From contig CAIQVJ010000130.1 in NCBI GenBank assembly GCA_903875225.1, positions 1-41,492 on the forward strand: DNA of 41,492 nucleotides, written 5' to 3'. The notes below the pieces were generated by a model. That model saw nothing but the letters and a program-made list of their open reading frames with translations. It was not told the origin of the DNA and did no database searches. This document shows, one piece after another, positions 31,274 through 39,801 of this stretch. Each line of letters begins with the position of its first letter. The stretch's first letter is position 1. Origin of the DNA: an uncultured Pseudomonadota bacterium. Lineage in GTDB: Bacteria; Myxococcota_A; UBA796; SXON01. A program made the translations under genes and the position numbers.

Positions 31274-32742
31274 CGGGAGCCTTTCTTGAACGCGGCCATG
31301 GCCGCTTCGAGCAGCGCCCCGCCCTGGAGCGCGACGTGGTTGAGGTACTGCGTCGTCGCATCGACCTGGTCGTCGTGGGCGGCCGCTGGGAAGGTGGTGA
31401 GTTCGTGCACGTACTCCGCGACCCACGGGGCGCCGCGGCGGCCGTCGTCGTAGCGGGCGAGCACGGGGTCAGGCAGGTAGACGTTGCCGCTCGCGAAGAG
31501 GGGCTCGACGGAGTGCGCGCGGGCCACCTTGCCGTTGGCGCCGGGGTTCACTTCCACCAGACCGGCCATCTCGCGCTCGGCCCGCAGCGTCGCGAGGATG
31601 GCGGGGCCGTTGGCCTTGTCCTCGATGAGCTTGAGCAGCGCCCTGGGGTAGCGCGTGACCATTGCCTTGAGCTGGCGGACGGTCTCCACGAAGTCCCACC
31701 GGCCACGGGCCTGATCGACGAGGTAATGGTCGGCGCCCTTCGAGCCCCAGCACTGGATCACGACGTAATCGGAGCCCGACCCGTCCTTGAAGGTCGCATC
31801 GACGGAGAGGCCCCAGGTGCACCCGGCGGGGAGCTCGACCCAACGGCGGGTGAGCCACTCGCCACGGAAGATCGCGCCCTCGGCGGGGGCGGGCCGTTGC
31901 TGGAGCTGCGCTGCCGTCGCGCGAGGGCCCAGGCGGGTCTCCAGCGTCGCGAGGGCCGCGGCGGGGTAGCGCTCGGGCACGAGGAGCTGCCCCTCTTCGG
32001 TGCGCCAGTCCCGGGCCCAGCGAAGTGGGTGCTTGGACTCGAAGCGCATCGGGAGGCAGAGCACCGTGGCGCCCTCGCGCACCATCTCGGCGGTGAGGTC
32101 GCGGTCGTGGAGGCGCTGCATCACCAGGATGCGCCGCGGCCGCTGCGGGTTGCGGAAGCGCGTCGGCATGGTCTCGCGGTGCCACGCGAGGGTGCGCTCG
32201 AGCTCCGCGGTCGAGGCCACGCCGTGCGGGTCGTGCGGGTCGTCGATGAGGTGGCCGTCCCCGTGGTGGCCCGTCACCGAGCCGCCGACGGTGGTGGTGT
32301 ACCGCGAGCCCCCGGCGGTGTTGAAGAAGTACCCAACGCTCTTGGAGTCGGCGCCGCCCGAAGGGATGCCGAGCTCGGGCCAGCGCGCGGCCCACCAGTC
32401 GGAGGCGACGAGCTCGCGGTGACGGCGCGCGTCCCGGTGCGCGACGTCGATGGCGTAGGAGGCCGCGATCCAGCGCCACGAGGGGTGATGGATCCAGGTG
32501 TACGCGGCGAAGAGGGTGGAGACGATCAGGCTCTTCGAGCAGCCCGGCGGCTCATTGATCACCAGGTCGGTGATCTCGTCGCGCAGGACGGCTTCGAGGT
32601 GCTCGCACACGGCGTCCAGGTGGCGCCCCCACACGAGGGCGGAGGGCTCGACCTGGGGCCACGCGCGGCGCACGAACTCGGCGAAGCCCTTGCGGGCGAC
32701 GAGCTCGCGGTCGAGGGCGGCGGCGCTGGGGAGGCCTCTCAC
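31270..32742 (-). CDS. Terminase large subunit
   Basis: 490 aa. Walker A-type loop EPPGCSKS at residues 64-71, a Walker B-like DGHLIDDPHD near 155, and the nuclease part with LSVDATFKDGSGSDYVVIQ near 310 followed by KANGPAIL. Packages DNA into the prohead. Coupled by ATGA to the small-subunit gene. Confidence 0.9.
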   Translation of the reverse strand: MRGLPSAAALDRELVARKGFAEFVRRAWPQVEPSALVWGRHLDAVCEHLEAVLRDEITDLVINEPPGCSKSLIVSTLFAAYTWIHHPSWRWIAASYAIDVAHRDARRHRELVASDWWAARWPELGIPSGGADSKSVGYFFNTAGGSRYTTTVGGSVTGHHGDGHLIDDPHDPHGVASTAELERTLAWHRETMPTRFRNPQRPRRILVMQRLHDRDLTAEMVREGATVLCLPMRFESKHPLRWARDWRTEEGQLLVPERYPAAALATLETRLGPRATAAQLQQRPAPAEGAIFRGEWLTRRWVELPAGCTWGLSVDATFKDGSGSDYVVIQCWGSKGADHYLVDQARGRWDFVETVRQLKAMVTRYPRALLKLIEDKANGPAILATLRAEREMAGLVEVNPGANGKVARAHSVEPLFASGNVYLPDPVLARYDDGRRGAPWVAEYVHELTTFPAAAHDDQVDATTQYLNHVALQGGALLEAAMAAFKKGSR

Positions 32743-33200
32743 GGCCGATTGATCTTCGAGGTGAGGGCGGCGAGCTGTTCGAGCTCTTCGGTGGAGAGCT
32801 TCGAGAGGTCCGTCGGCGGAGCGGCGCTCTCCAGGCGCTCGGTGCGCGGGAGGCCGATGCGGTCGGCGATCTCCTTGGCCGCGAGCAAGCGCACGCGCGG
32901 GTCGGCGTGGTCGAGGGCGTCGATGAACGCCTGGGCGACGTCGATGGTGGCCTCCAGCATCAGCCCACGGGCCGTGGCGAGGTGTCCCGCATGGGCGTCC
33001 TCGCGGGCCTTGCAGGCGGCGGCGATGCGGGCTTGCATCTCGGGGTCGTTGCGCACGGTGCGCACGGTGAGGCGCGCGCAGGTGAGTTCGCGAGCGATGT
33101 GCGCAACGGACTGCCCGGCTTCGAGGCGACGGGTGATTTCCGCGGTGCGCTCGGTGGCGCCGAGGGTGCGAGGCGGCGGGGGTGGATTGGGAGGGGTCAT
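32739..33200 (-). CDS. Terminase small subunit-like protein
   Basis: 153 aa. An N-terminal HTH (RRLEAGQSVAHIARELTCARLTVRTVRNDPEM) and a helical oligomerisation part fit TerS. Directly before the large subunit. Pro-rich N-terminus. Confidence 0.7.
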   Translation of the reverse strand: MTPPNPPPPPRTLGATERTAEITRRLEAGQSVAHIARELTCARLTVRTVRNDPEMQARIAAACKAREDAHAGHLATARGLMLEATIDVAQAFIDALDHADPRVRLLAAKEIADRIGLPRTERLESAAPPTDLSKLSTEELEQLAALTSKINRP

Positions 33201-33538
33201 GGGCGGGCCTCCTGTGCAGCGAGCTCGCCGAGGTAGAGCCGGGCCTTATCCCGCTGGGCGGGCGTCATCCGGTCAATGAGCCAGAGGAGCGGATCTGCCG
33301 GGGGCGGGCGCCGTCCGGGCGGGGGCCCTGGGGGCGCGGCGACGGCCACGGCGGGGAGAGCAACGCCGCAGTCCGCGAACTTTCGCACGCACGCGAGGCA
33401 GCACCGACGGCGGCGCCGCCGGGAGCCCGACCGCCCGCAGACCACGCAGGGCACGCGCGCCACCACCTGCGACGGCCGCTCCGGCTCGTCGGACACGTCG
33501 TTCGGCTGCTCGGCCTGATCTTTGTTCATCAGCGTCAC
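33197..33538 (-). CDS. Small Cys-rich (zinc-ribbon) protein, 113 aa
   Basis: GTG 33538 is chosen because it overlaps the VRR-NUC stop (GTGA); ATG 33529 is an alternative. Residues about 30-50 read CVVCG...CCLACVRKFADC, a four-Cys zinc site. A Pro/Gly-rich linker follows (PPGPPPGRRPPP), then a C-terminal helix RMTPAQRDKARLYLGEL. Possibly DNA-binding and linked to packaging or replication. Confidence 0.6.
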   Translation of the reverse strand: MTLMNKDQAEQPNDVSDEPERPSQVVARVPCVVCGRSGSRRRRRRCCLACVRKFADCGVALPAVAVAAPPGPPPGRRPPPADPLLWLIDRMTPAQRDKARLYLGELAAQEARP

Positions 33539-33891
33539 TCGCTCGCCCCTTCCAGCGCGCGCTTCACCGCGGCGCCCGCCTCGTCCACCGACCGCACCAC
33601 GCACGCGAACCCACCCGCCGACCGCACCAGCGCGCGGAACTGCGCCTGGAGCGCCTCCCGCGCGGGCTTCGTCCGAGCGCCTGGGGCCTTCAGCTCGAGC
33701 GCGAAGAACCTCCCGCGCACGATCCCGATGAGGTCCGAGCCGCCGGGGCCGCCGACTCCATAGGCCACGTGATCGGGCCGCTCCTGGTGCTCGTTCCAGA
33801 ACTCCGCCATGCCGATGTTGTTGCGCCACGCCACGATGCCAGCGCCCGAGAGCAGCAACCTTACCTGAGTCTGTAACTTCGACTCCTTCAC
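33535..33891 (-). CDS. VRR-NUC nuclease
   Basis: 118 aa from GTG 33891 (GTGA). KESKLQTQVRLLLSG, then GVGGPGGSDLIGIVRGRFFALELKAPGARTKP carries the PD-(D/E)XK catalytic set D53, E66 and K68, followed by Q..f...V...GG.acVv. Stand-alone VRR-NUC proteins occur with SF2 helicases in phages; both genes are coupled here, suggesting a joint role in recombination or branched DNA processing. Confidence 0.8.
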   Translation of the reverse strand: MKESKLQTQVRLLLSGAGIVAWRNNIGMAEFWNEHQERPDHVAYGVGGPGGSDLIGIVRGRFFALELKAPGARTKPAREALQAQFRALVRSAGGFACVVRSVDEAGAAVKRALEGASE

Positions 33892-35186
33892 GCCACCCTC
33901 CGCTCGCGCATCCTCGACGGCCAGAACCCGAACTTCTGCTTGAACATCACGGGCACCGCGGTGGCCTTCCACGCGCGCTCCCTCGCCAGCGTCGACAGCC
34001 GATCGAACTCCGCCTGCATCTCCTCGCGGCTCGCCGTCGACGTGATGAACGTCACCGCCGCAGGCTTCACCTCGCGCACCGGCTGCGGCGGCGGCACGTG
34101 GCCGTTGGGGCACGCGCGCGGGTGCTTCGACGCCTCGTAGACCGCCCCGCACTCCGGGCACTGGCGCACGGTCTCGCTCGCGCTCTTCGGCGGCGCGCGC
34201 AGCCCGTCGAGCGTCCACTCTCGGTCGCTGTCGGGCATCCCGTGCTGGTGCACCGCGCCGCAGAGGTCGATGAGCAGGCACCGCTTCGATGGGTCCGCGC
34301 CGAAGCGCCGCCCTCGCCCCAGGATCTGGAGCAGCGTGCCGGGTGAGTCGCAGCCGCGCGCCAGGAGGATGACCTCGGCGCGGGCGCAGTCCCAGCCCTC
34401 GGTGAGCACGGCGACGTTCGAGAGCGCGTCGAGGCGCCCCTCGGCGAAGTCCTCGAGGATCGCGTCGCGTCGCTTCGTGGGCGTCGAGCCGTCCAGGTGC
34501 GCCGCGGACACTCCCTGCTCGGTGAGCGCCGCCACGAGGGCGCGGCTCTCGGCGATCGTCGCGCAGAACGCCACCGTCGGCCGGCCGACCGCGTGCCGCT
34601 GGTGGGCCTCGAAGGGAGCCATGGAGAGCTGCGACTGGCGGCGGGCGGGGCCGACCACGTCGCAGGGGGCGAGCACCCCGAGGGCGACGAGTTCGGCAAT
34701 GGTCGAGCCCACGACGAGCTCATCGAAGGCATCGCGGAGGCCCTGGCCGTCGGAGCGCACCGGAGTGGCGGTGAGTCCCAGCAGGTACGCACTCGGGAGC
34801 CTCGCGGTGATGGCGGCCCAGGTCTCCGCCACGACGTGATGGGCCTCGTCCACGATGACCAGGTCCGCGACGAGATCCACGTCCCGCGCCGTCACCGTCC
34901 CTACGCAGGCCACCTGCACCGGGGCCTCGGTCGGATCGATCCCGGCCATGATGACCCCGCAGACGATGCGCGCGGCCCGAAGGCGACGGGCCGTGTCGAG
35001 GGCGATCTCCCGGCGGTGCGTCACGAACAGCACCCGGCGTCCGCGGGCCACGGACAGGGCGATCAACGCCGCGGCGGTGTGCGTCTTCCCCGCGCCCGTG
35101 GGCAGCACGAGCAGCACCCGACGCACCCGGCCGAAGGCGTCGCGCACGGCCTCGACGGCGCGCAGCTGGTAGCCGCGGAGGCTCAT
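33888..35186 (-). CDS. SF2 DEAH-type helicase
   Basis: 432 aa from ATG 35186 (ATGA). Motif I PTGAGKT (29-35), motif II VDEAHH, motif III GLTATP, and C-terminal motifs (TEGWDCARAEVILLARGCDSPGTLLQILGRGRR) are all present. After it a zinc-ribbon (CPECG...CPNGH). Typical phage Rad25-like/UvsW-type helicase for replication fork or recombination. Confidence 0.9.
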   Translation of the reverse strand: MSLRGYQLRAVEAVRDAFGRVRRVLLVLPTGAGKTHTAAALIALSVARGRRVLFVTHRREIALDTARRLRAARIVCGVIMAGIDPTEAPVQVACVGTVTARDVDLVADLVIVDEAHHVVAETWAAITARLPSAYLLGLTATPVRSDGQGLRDAFDELVVGSTIAELVALGVLAPCDVVGPARRQSQLSMAPFEAHQRHAVGRPTVAFCATIAESRALVAALTEQGVSAAHLDGSTPTKRRDAILEDFAEGRLDALSNVAVLTEGWDCARAEVILLARGCDSPGTLLQILGRGRRFGADPSKRCLLIDLCGAVHQHGMPDSDREWTLDGLRAPPKSASETVRQCPECGAVYEASKHPRACPNGHVPPPQPVREVKPAAVTFITSTASREEMQAEFDRLSTLARERAWKATAVPVMFKQKFGFWPSRMRERRVA

Positions 35187-35365
35187 CGGTCGCCTCGGGC
35201 GCACCGCAGCGCGGCGGTCGGTGTGCGGTCGGCGCCCGTCGCCGGGTCACGCCAGCGCTGGGGGCACTCACTGGCGATCGTCCACCCCGCGGCGATGAGC
35301 TCGGCTTCCTCCTCGGCGGACAGCAGCACCGTGCGGGTGACCACGCGCGCGACGTCGGCGACCAT
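35183..35365 (-). CDS. Small unknown protein, 60 aa
   Basis: ATG 35365 overlaps the stop of the previous gene by 1 base (TGATG); an adjacent GTG 35368 is also possible. LLSAEEEAELIAAGWTIASECPQRWRDPATG suggests a small globular domain. Coupled to the helicase by ATGA. Confidence 0.55.
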   Translation of the reverse strand: MVADVARVVTRTVLLSAEEEAELIAAGWTIASECPQRWRDPATGADRTPTAALRCARGDR

Positions 35366-35550
35366 CACAGGTCACCCCGGCGCGCGGCGTAGACCACCGC
35401 CACGAGGCACTCCCCTGCGCGGCGGCACATCGTCGCGGCGAGGTGAGCGACCGCAGCCGTCGGCGCAGGCCCGGCGATCACGGCGGCCTCGGCGCGGTCC
35501 AGCACCACCCGCAGCGACGCGAGGGAGGCGAGCACAGCGGGGCGGCTCAC
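35365..35550 (-). CDS. Small unknown helical protein, 61 aa
   Basis: Ala-rich helices with two Cys. ATG 35550 overlaps the stop of the gene that covers the iteron-like array (ATGA). No family recognised. Confidence 0.5.
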   Translation of the reverse strand: MSRPAVLASLASLRVVLDRAEAAVIAGPAPTAAVAHLAATMCRRAGECLVAVVYAARRGDL

Positions 35551-35942
35551 AGGGCACCGCCAGGGCGCCCAGGAGCCTCAGGAGAGGCGGCGAGGGGGAC
35601 GAGGCGAGCGATGCAGCCGGGGAGCGCGGCGGGGCAGGGAACGCCGAGGCACAGGGAGGGCCCCGAGTGTTCCGACCTCGCGCCGATGTTCCGACCTACG
35701 GGGGAGAGGTCGGAACACTCCAGCCACCTACAAACCAAGCATTGTTCCGACCGTTCCGACTGTTCCGACCTATTCCAAGAACTCAGCGAGGCAGCAGCGG
35801 TGAGGCAGCGGGAGAGGCCCTGTGCCCTCACGTGCGTGCGCGCGAAAGGTCGGAACGGTCGGAACATCCCGGTGTTTCCAGCCGAAACAGGTCGGAACAC
35901 AGGTCGGAACAAGGTCGGAACACCATCAGAAGGTCGGAACAT
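35547..35942 (-). CDS. Doubtful frame across the iteron-like array
   Basis: 131 aa with unusual Ser/Cys/Arg-rich text and repeated FRP/SER units, which are simply the translation of the TGTTCCGACC repeats. It overlaps the VapE-like gene by 17 nt and couples to the next gene by ATGA, which argues for translation. The repeats however look selected as DNA. It may be a leader that keeps translation going across the array. Confidence 0.35.
   Translation of the reverse strand: MFRPSDGVPTLFRPVFRPVSAGNTGMFRPFRPFARTHVRAQGLSRCLTAAASLSSWNRSEQSERSEQCLVCRWLECSDLSPVGRNIGARSEHSGPSLCLGVPCPAALPGCIARLVPLAASPEAPGRPGGAL
35668..35941. repeat. ori: Iteron-like array, candidate replication origin
   Basis: TGTTCCGACC occurs at 35668, 35687, 35743, 35752 (degenerate) and 35761; the reverse complement GGTCGGAACA at 35708, 35848 (last base G), 35857, 35890, 35902, 35913 and 35932. 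Two parts are tandem at a 9-bp step (35743-35770 and 35848-35866). The two orientations largely face each other across 35771..35847. Repeated sites beside a VapE-type helicase suggest an origin or a clustered operator. Confidence 0.65.
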
Positions 35943-37770
35943 CGTCGACCTCCATCTCGCTCGAGGGGGCGGCCTCGACGTCCTCCGGCGCGCCGACGAG
36001 GGTCCACGCGTGCACCAGCTTGAGGGGGTTGCCCTCCGGGTCGCGGTACAGGCCGGCGACGTGGCGCGGCACTCGCTGGCGCTGGTTGACGTACCCCAGG
36101 GCCACCATCACCCGGCCGAGGCGCATGGCGACGGTGCGGTCCATGTCACGCGGTTCGAGCCCGAGCGCCTTGCGGAGCACCACCTGCGAGGTGAGCAGCC
36201 GCTGCCCGGTTTCGATCTGGTGCCCTGGCCAGCGGTCTTCGAGCCAGCTCTCCACGACCTCTTCCCAGGCGTCGCGGGAGCGGTACTGCTCGGCAGCGAG
36301 CTCGCGGGCCCGGTCTTCCTCGGGGAGCAGGTAATGGATCTCCCCCGAGCGGTACGCAGCCACGGCCTCAGCCCAAAGCTGGTCCCGAAGCGAGGCGACC
36401 AGGTCGGCGTCGATCGTCTCCCTCACCCGCACGACCCAGAAGCGCCGGCTGCCGGTGGGGTCGGTCAAGAACTCGCCCTCGTTGGTGCTGCCGACGATCA
36501 CGCACGACCGCGGGTAGGTGGCCGTCGTCCGTCCATAGGGCGGGCGGAAGGTGTCCGCGCGGCGGGAGACGAATGCCTTCACCTCGCCCGCGTGGCGCTG
36601 GCTGGTGACGCGGTCGATCTCACCCCACTCGGTGATCCAGTTGATGTGGATCTGGCCGTAGGCGTCCTTGTCCCCGATGCGGATCTCGGTGTCCCCGAAC
36701 CACGACCCGGCGAGGGCGCGGAAGAAGCTGCTCTTCTTGCGGCCCTGCTCACCGACGAGCACCAGCGCGGTGTCGACCTGGCACCCGGGGTCGAGCGCAC
36801 GGGCCACGGCGCCGATGAACCACCGGCGCACCATCGTGGTGACCAGCGGGTCGGCCTCAGCGTGGAGCAGCTCGGTGGCGACGAGGTCGAGGCGCGGGAC
36901 GCCGTCCCACACGAGGCCCCCGAGGTAGATCTGCACCGGGTGGTACGACTGCTCCTCGGCGAGGGCGCGCACCGCCTGCATCACGCTGGCCTCGGAGGGC
37001 GAGAATCCGCCCCAGGGGGAGTCCTCGATCTGCTCCCGGAACGTCCCGATGCGCCCCTCGGGGAGGTGCCCGCCCTCGAACTCGATCCCCTGGGTCATCA
37101 GGTTGAGCCGGAAGCGACCCGCGTACGCCGGGGCTGAGCGGAAGATCTTCATGGTGTTGCCGAAGGTGTTGGCCGTGCGCCGACCTGACCGGACCAGCGT
37201 CGACTCCCAGGCTGCGAGCTCGCGCGTGCCGCCCGCGGTGGGGCGCACGGTGGTAGCCAGCTTCGCCGCGACGAGGGGGTCGCGCGCGGCGTCCGCCAGC
37301 CACCCGGGGAGCTCGGCCAGCGCGCAGGCGGACGGGTGCCCATCGCGTGCCCAGACCGCCCAGACGTCCCGGTACCCGCTGCGGGGCGGGAGCGCCTGAG
37401 TGCCGCTCGCGATGACGGACACGCCGCCGGCCGCTCCGTGGAGGTTCTCGGCCGAGGGCATCCGCAGCGTGGGTGCGCGGAAGAGGCGGACCCTGCGACG
37501 CTCACCCCCTGCCGGGCGATGGTCGACCGCCGGGGTTGTGGGGAGGTCGCCGTGGGCGCCGCAGATCCGGGCGAGGGCCAGTTCGCCGTCGGGGCCCACG
37601 GTGACGACCGCGACCACGTCGGGGCCGAGCAGCGCGATGAGGCCGCCGTCCTCGGTGCCGATCGACTCCAGCGGCCAGCCCTTGGCGATCAGCGTGGCGC
37701 GCACCAGCTCGTCGTCCATCCCGGCGAAGGCATCCTTCGCGGCGCGCATCGGCGTCACCTTGGCGTTCAC
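35926..37770 (-). CDS. VapE-type (VirE) replicative helicase
   Basis: 614 aa from GTG 37770 (GTGA). The Walker A is degenerate (VGEQGRKKSSFF, near 335-345). It is followed by WITEWGEIDRVTSQRHAGEVKAFVSRRADTFRPPYGR and VGSTNEGEFLTDPTGSRRFWVV, the signature of VirE/VapE proteins. Used for phage replication initiation. The N-terminal 200 residues may hold a primase-like or DNA-binding part, which I cannot identify. The C-terminus overlaps the iteron-like array. Confidence 0.8.
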   Translation of the reverse strand: MNAKVTPMRAAKDAFAGMDDELVRATLIAKGWPLESIGTEDGGLIALLGPDVVAVVTVGPDGELALARICGAHGDLPTTPAVDHRPAGGERRRVRLFRAPTLRMPSAENLHGAAGGVSVIASGTQALPPRSGYRDVWAVWARDGHPSACALAELPGWLADAARDPLVAAKLATTVRPTAGGTRELAAWESTLVRSGRRTANTFGNTMKIFRSAPAYAGRFRLNLMTQGIEFEGGHLPEGRIGTFREQIEDSPWGGFSPSEASVMQAVRALAEEQSYHPVQIYLGGLVWDGVPRLDLVATELLHAEADPLVTTMVRRWFIGAVARALDPGCQVDTALVLVGEQGRKKSSFFRALAGSWFGDTEIRIGDKDAYGQIHINWITEWGEIDRVTSQRHAGEVKAFVSRRADTFRPPYGRTTATYPRSCVIVGSTNEGEFLTDPTGSRRFWVVRVRETIDADLVASLRDQLWAEAVAAYRSGEIHYLLPEEDRARELAAEQYRSRDAWEEVVESWLEDRWPGHQIETGQRLLTSQVVLRKALGLEPRDMDRTVAMRLGRVMVALGYVNQRQRVPRHVAGLYRDPEGNPLKLVHAWTLVGAPEDVEAAPSSEMEVDDVPTF

Positions 37771-38417
37771 GCAGCACGTCCCTTCAGCAGCGGGGCGACG
37801 TTCGCTTCGGCGTGCGCGGCGTCGTCCAACTGGCGCTCGAGCAGCGCGCGGTAGATCGACACCAGCGTCAGGACGTCGCCCATCGCCCGGTGAGCCTTGC
37901 CGCCGTCCACGCGGAAAAGGTCGCGGAGGTCCTGGAGCTTGTGGCTGCGGTCGGGCAGCACCTGCTTGGCGAGGGCGCGGCTGTCTTCCCAGGCCCACGA
38001 GGGCGCCGGGTACCGCGTGCGGTCGCACTCAGCCGCGATCATCCCGCGGTCGAAGGGGGCGTTATGCGCGATGACGAGGGCGCCGTTGGGGACGCGGGCG
38101 GCGACCCGAGGCCACACGTCCACGAAGTGCGGCTTGCCGCGGACCATCGCGGTGGTGATCCCGTTGACCTTCGTCGCATGGGACGGCATCGAGCACGTGG
38201 GGTCGATCAGCTGCGACGCCTGCCAGAGCACCGTCCAGGTGCGGCGATCGACGGCCGCGATGGCGATCTCCACCACGCGATCGACCGTGCGCGACAGCCC
38301 GGTGGTCTCGGTGTCGAGGAAGTAGATTGTGTCGGGCGCCTGCGTCGGGAGCCTCTGCTCGGCGGTCGCGAGCGGCACCGATGGGTGATGCGCCCAGACG
38401 TTCTTGGAGAGGCTCAC
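37767..38417 (-). CDS. DnaQ-like 3'-5' exonuclease
   Basis: 216 aa from GTG 38417 (GTGA). DEDDh residues visible: D35 and E37 (FLDTETTGL), the Exo II segment IAHNAPFDRG, and H176...D181 (HRAMGD). Acts as an epsilon-type proofreading or processing exonuclease. Coupled to both neighbours. Confidence 0.85.
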   Translation of the reverse strand: MSLSKNVWAHHPSVPLATAEQRLPTQAPDTIYFLDTETTGLSRTVDRVVEIAIAAVDRRTWTVLWQASQLIDPTCSMPSHATKVNGITTAMVRGKPHFVDVWPRVAARVPNGALVIAHNAPFDRGMIAAECDRTRYPAPSWAWEDSRALAKQVLPDRSHKLQDLRDLFRVDGGKAHRAMGDVLTLVSIYRALLERQLDDAAHAEANVAPLLKGRAA

Positions 38418-38587
38418 GAGCGGCTCCTCTCGCGTCGCGCGATCCGCAGCGCCGGGAGCCAGCCCATCGCGCGCTGGCCGTCGTCGTACTCGCCGCTCAG
38501 CGTGAGCGACCACCCGCCGTCGGTGAGCTCGAGGTGCTCGCTTTTGGTGGCCGCGCGCGTCGGGTCCTGTGCCTTGCGGCCTCTCAC
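38414..38587 (-). CDS. Small unknown protein, 57 aa
   Basis: Read directly from the sequence: GTG 38587 overlaps the stop of the Cys-rich gene (GTGA) and its stop overlaps the exonuclease GTG (GTGA). The product begins VRGRKAQDPTRAATKSEHLE and ends RIARRERSRS; basic, with a beta segment (LELTDGGWSLTLSG). It fills an otherwise empty interval and is coupled on both sides, so I judge it real. Confidence 0.6.
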   Translation of the reverse strand: MRGRKAQDPTRAATKSEHLELTDGGWSLTLSGEYDDGQRAMGWLPALRIARRERSRS

Positions 38588-39090
38588 GATGCGCTCCTGG
38601 GGCGGCCCGCCGACATCGGGCCCGCCAGCATCCGAGCGGCGACGCCATCAGCCCCACCACCGCGGCTGACGAGACAGTGGGCGTTGTGCCGATGGCGCTT
38701 GCAGAAGTACGCGAGGGCGGGGGACGTCCTCGCCCCCACCGCCGCTGCGGTATCAGCGCAGCCGGGGACGATGCAACCCGCGGGCGCCTCCGGCTCGGAC
38801 TCCTCGGGCAGCAGCCCGGTCAGCCAGTCGGCGACGGCCTCTTTGGCCACGGTGCCGCGGTGCAGGGCCTGCTGCGCGCGATTGCGGCAGCGGTGGCAGA
38901 AAGGGACCAGGGCAGCGAGGGTCAGGACGCAGGGACGGATGATCCCGGTGGCGGCCCTGCAGCCCCTCGCCGGGCACACACCCGACGAGACGGGGAGGCG
39001 CTGCCACGGCCAGTGCTTCGGATCGCCCGTGCAGTCCTTCTCCCTCGGCCTGTAGGGCGATCGCACCTGATCGAGGTCGGCATGAGTCAT
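38584..39090 (-). CDS. Cys/His-rich zinc protein, 168 aa
   Basis: ATG 39090 (ATGA). Three clusters: CPARGC, FCHRC and CIVPGC...FCKRHRHNAHC, with about ten Cys/His residues able to bind two or three zinc ions. Probably a DNA-binding accessory factor in early lytic development. Not assigned further. Confidence 0.6.
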   Translation of the reverse strand: MTHADLDQVRSPYRPREKDCTGDPKHWPWQRLPVSSGVCPARGCRAATGIIRPCVLTLAALVPFCHRCRNRAQQALHRGTVAKEAVADWLTGLLPEESEPEAPAGCIVPGCADTAAAVGARTSPALAYFCKRHRHNAHCLVSRGGGADGVAARMLAGPMSAGRPRSAS

Positions 39091-39539
39091 CGGGCCACCC
39101 CCGCGACCACGCGCAGCCGATGCTGTATCGCCTCGCACAGGCCGAACTTCGCGAGGATCGCGAGCAGGTCATCGCCGTCGATCTTGCCGTCGGCCCCGCG
39201 CCGCGAGATCTCCGCGGACAGTTCCGCCGCTGCAACGTTCAGCGCAGCGGCCTGCGCCTCGGTCGTTGCGGCCGTCAGTGGCGTGCGGTGCGCCTCGTTG
39301 CTCGCAAGCTTCGACGCAGCGAAGGGCCGCGCGACGGACAGCGGGAGCTGCACGACGCGGTGCGCGCTGATCGGCTTGACGCCGTGGCGCATGGCGCGGA
39401 CGTAGCTCTCGTCGCAACCTAGCGAAGCGCCGATGTCAGCGTTGCTCAGGCCCGACGCGAAACACGCATCATCGAGGGCGCGGGCGGTGTCACGACGCGC
39501 CACGTCCTCCGGCAGGTAGGTCCGAAGTTCTCGCGTCAC
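39087..39539 (-). CDS. HTH regulator, 150 aa
   Basis: ARALDDACFASGLSNADIGASLGCDESYVRAMRHGVKPISAHRVVQLP is a lambda-repressor-type HTH. The C-terminal helices resemble those of oligomerising regulators (CII-like by place). ATGA coupled to the zinc protein. Likely controls replication or late genes. Confidence 0.6.
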   Translation of the reverse strand: MTRELRTYLPEDVARRDTARALDDACFASGLSNADIGASLGCDESYVRAMRHGVKPISAHRVVQLPLSVARPFAASKLASNEAHRTPLTAATTEAQAAALNVAAAELSAEISRRGADGKIDGDDLLAILAKFGLCEAIQHRLRVVAGVAR

Positions 39540-39631
39540 TCGGCCTTCCCCCTGCCGCTGGCCACCGCGATACTCCGGTCATGCGACTCGCACGAAGCGC
39601 TCTTGAGCTCGTTGCGCTGGTCGGCGCTCAT
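39536..39631 (-). CDS. Very small protein, 31 aa
   Basis: ATG 39631 overlaps the stop of the small membrane protein gene (ATGA), and its own stop overlaps the next ATG. MSADQRNELKSASCESHDRS. Too short to classify; coupling supports translation. Confidence 0.35.
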   Translation of the reverse strand: MSADQRNELKSASCESHDRSIAVASGRGKAE

Positions 39632-39801
39632 CGCGCACCCCGTGCGTCGCGCACGCCGTGGTCGCAGGCGGCGCAGGCGTACACGAACAGCAGCGCGATG
39701 GTGACGATGTCCGCCACCCGCAGTAGCAGCGGGGCGGCAACCGCGCGCTCGGCGGTGAGCGTGAGGAGGAGGGCGAGAGCTAGGGCGAGGACAGCACGCA
39801 T
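39628..39801 (-). CDS. Small membrane protein, 57 aa
   Basis: ATG 39801 (TGATG overlap). Two hydrophobic segments: MRAVLALALALLLTLTAERAVA (signal-like) and VADIVTIALLFVYACAACD. Might be a lysogeny- or superinfection-related membrane protein; unassigned. Confidence 0.5.
   Translation of the reverse strand: MRAVLALALALLLTLTAERAVAAPLLLRVADIVTIALLFVYACAACDHGVRDARGAR

Noticed and set aside
33291..33315. Fourth partial copy of the moron repeat (GCGGATCTGCCGGGGGCGGG)
   Set aside because: Only about 20 bases match, the CTAGATG end is missing and it lies inside a coding gene; may be chance in GC-rich sequence.
35668..35941. CRISPR array
   Set aside because: Repeat units are only 10 bp, occur in both orientations and have irregular spacing of 9-80 bp.
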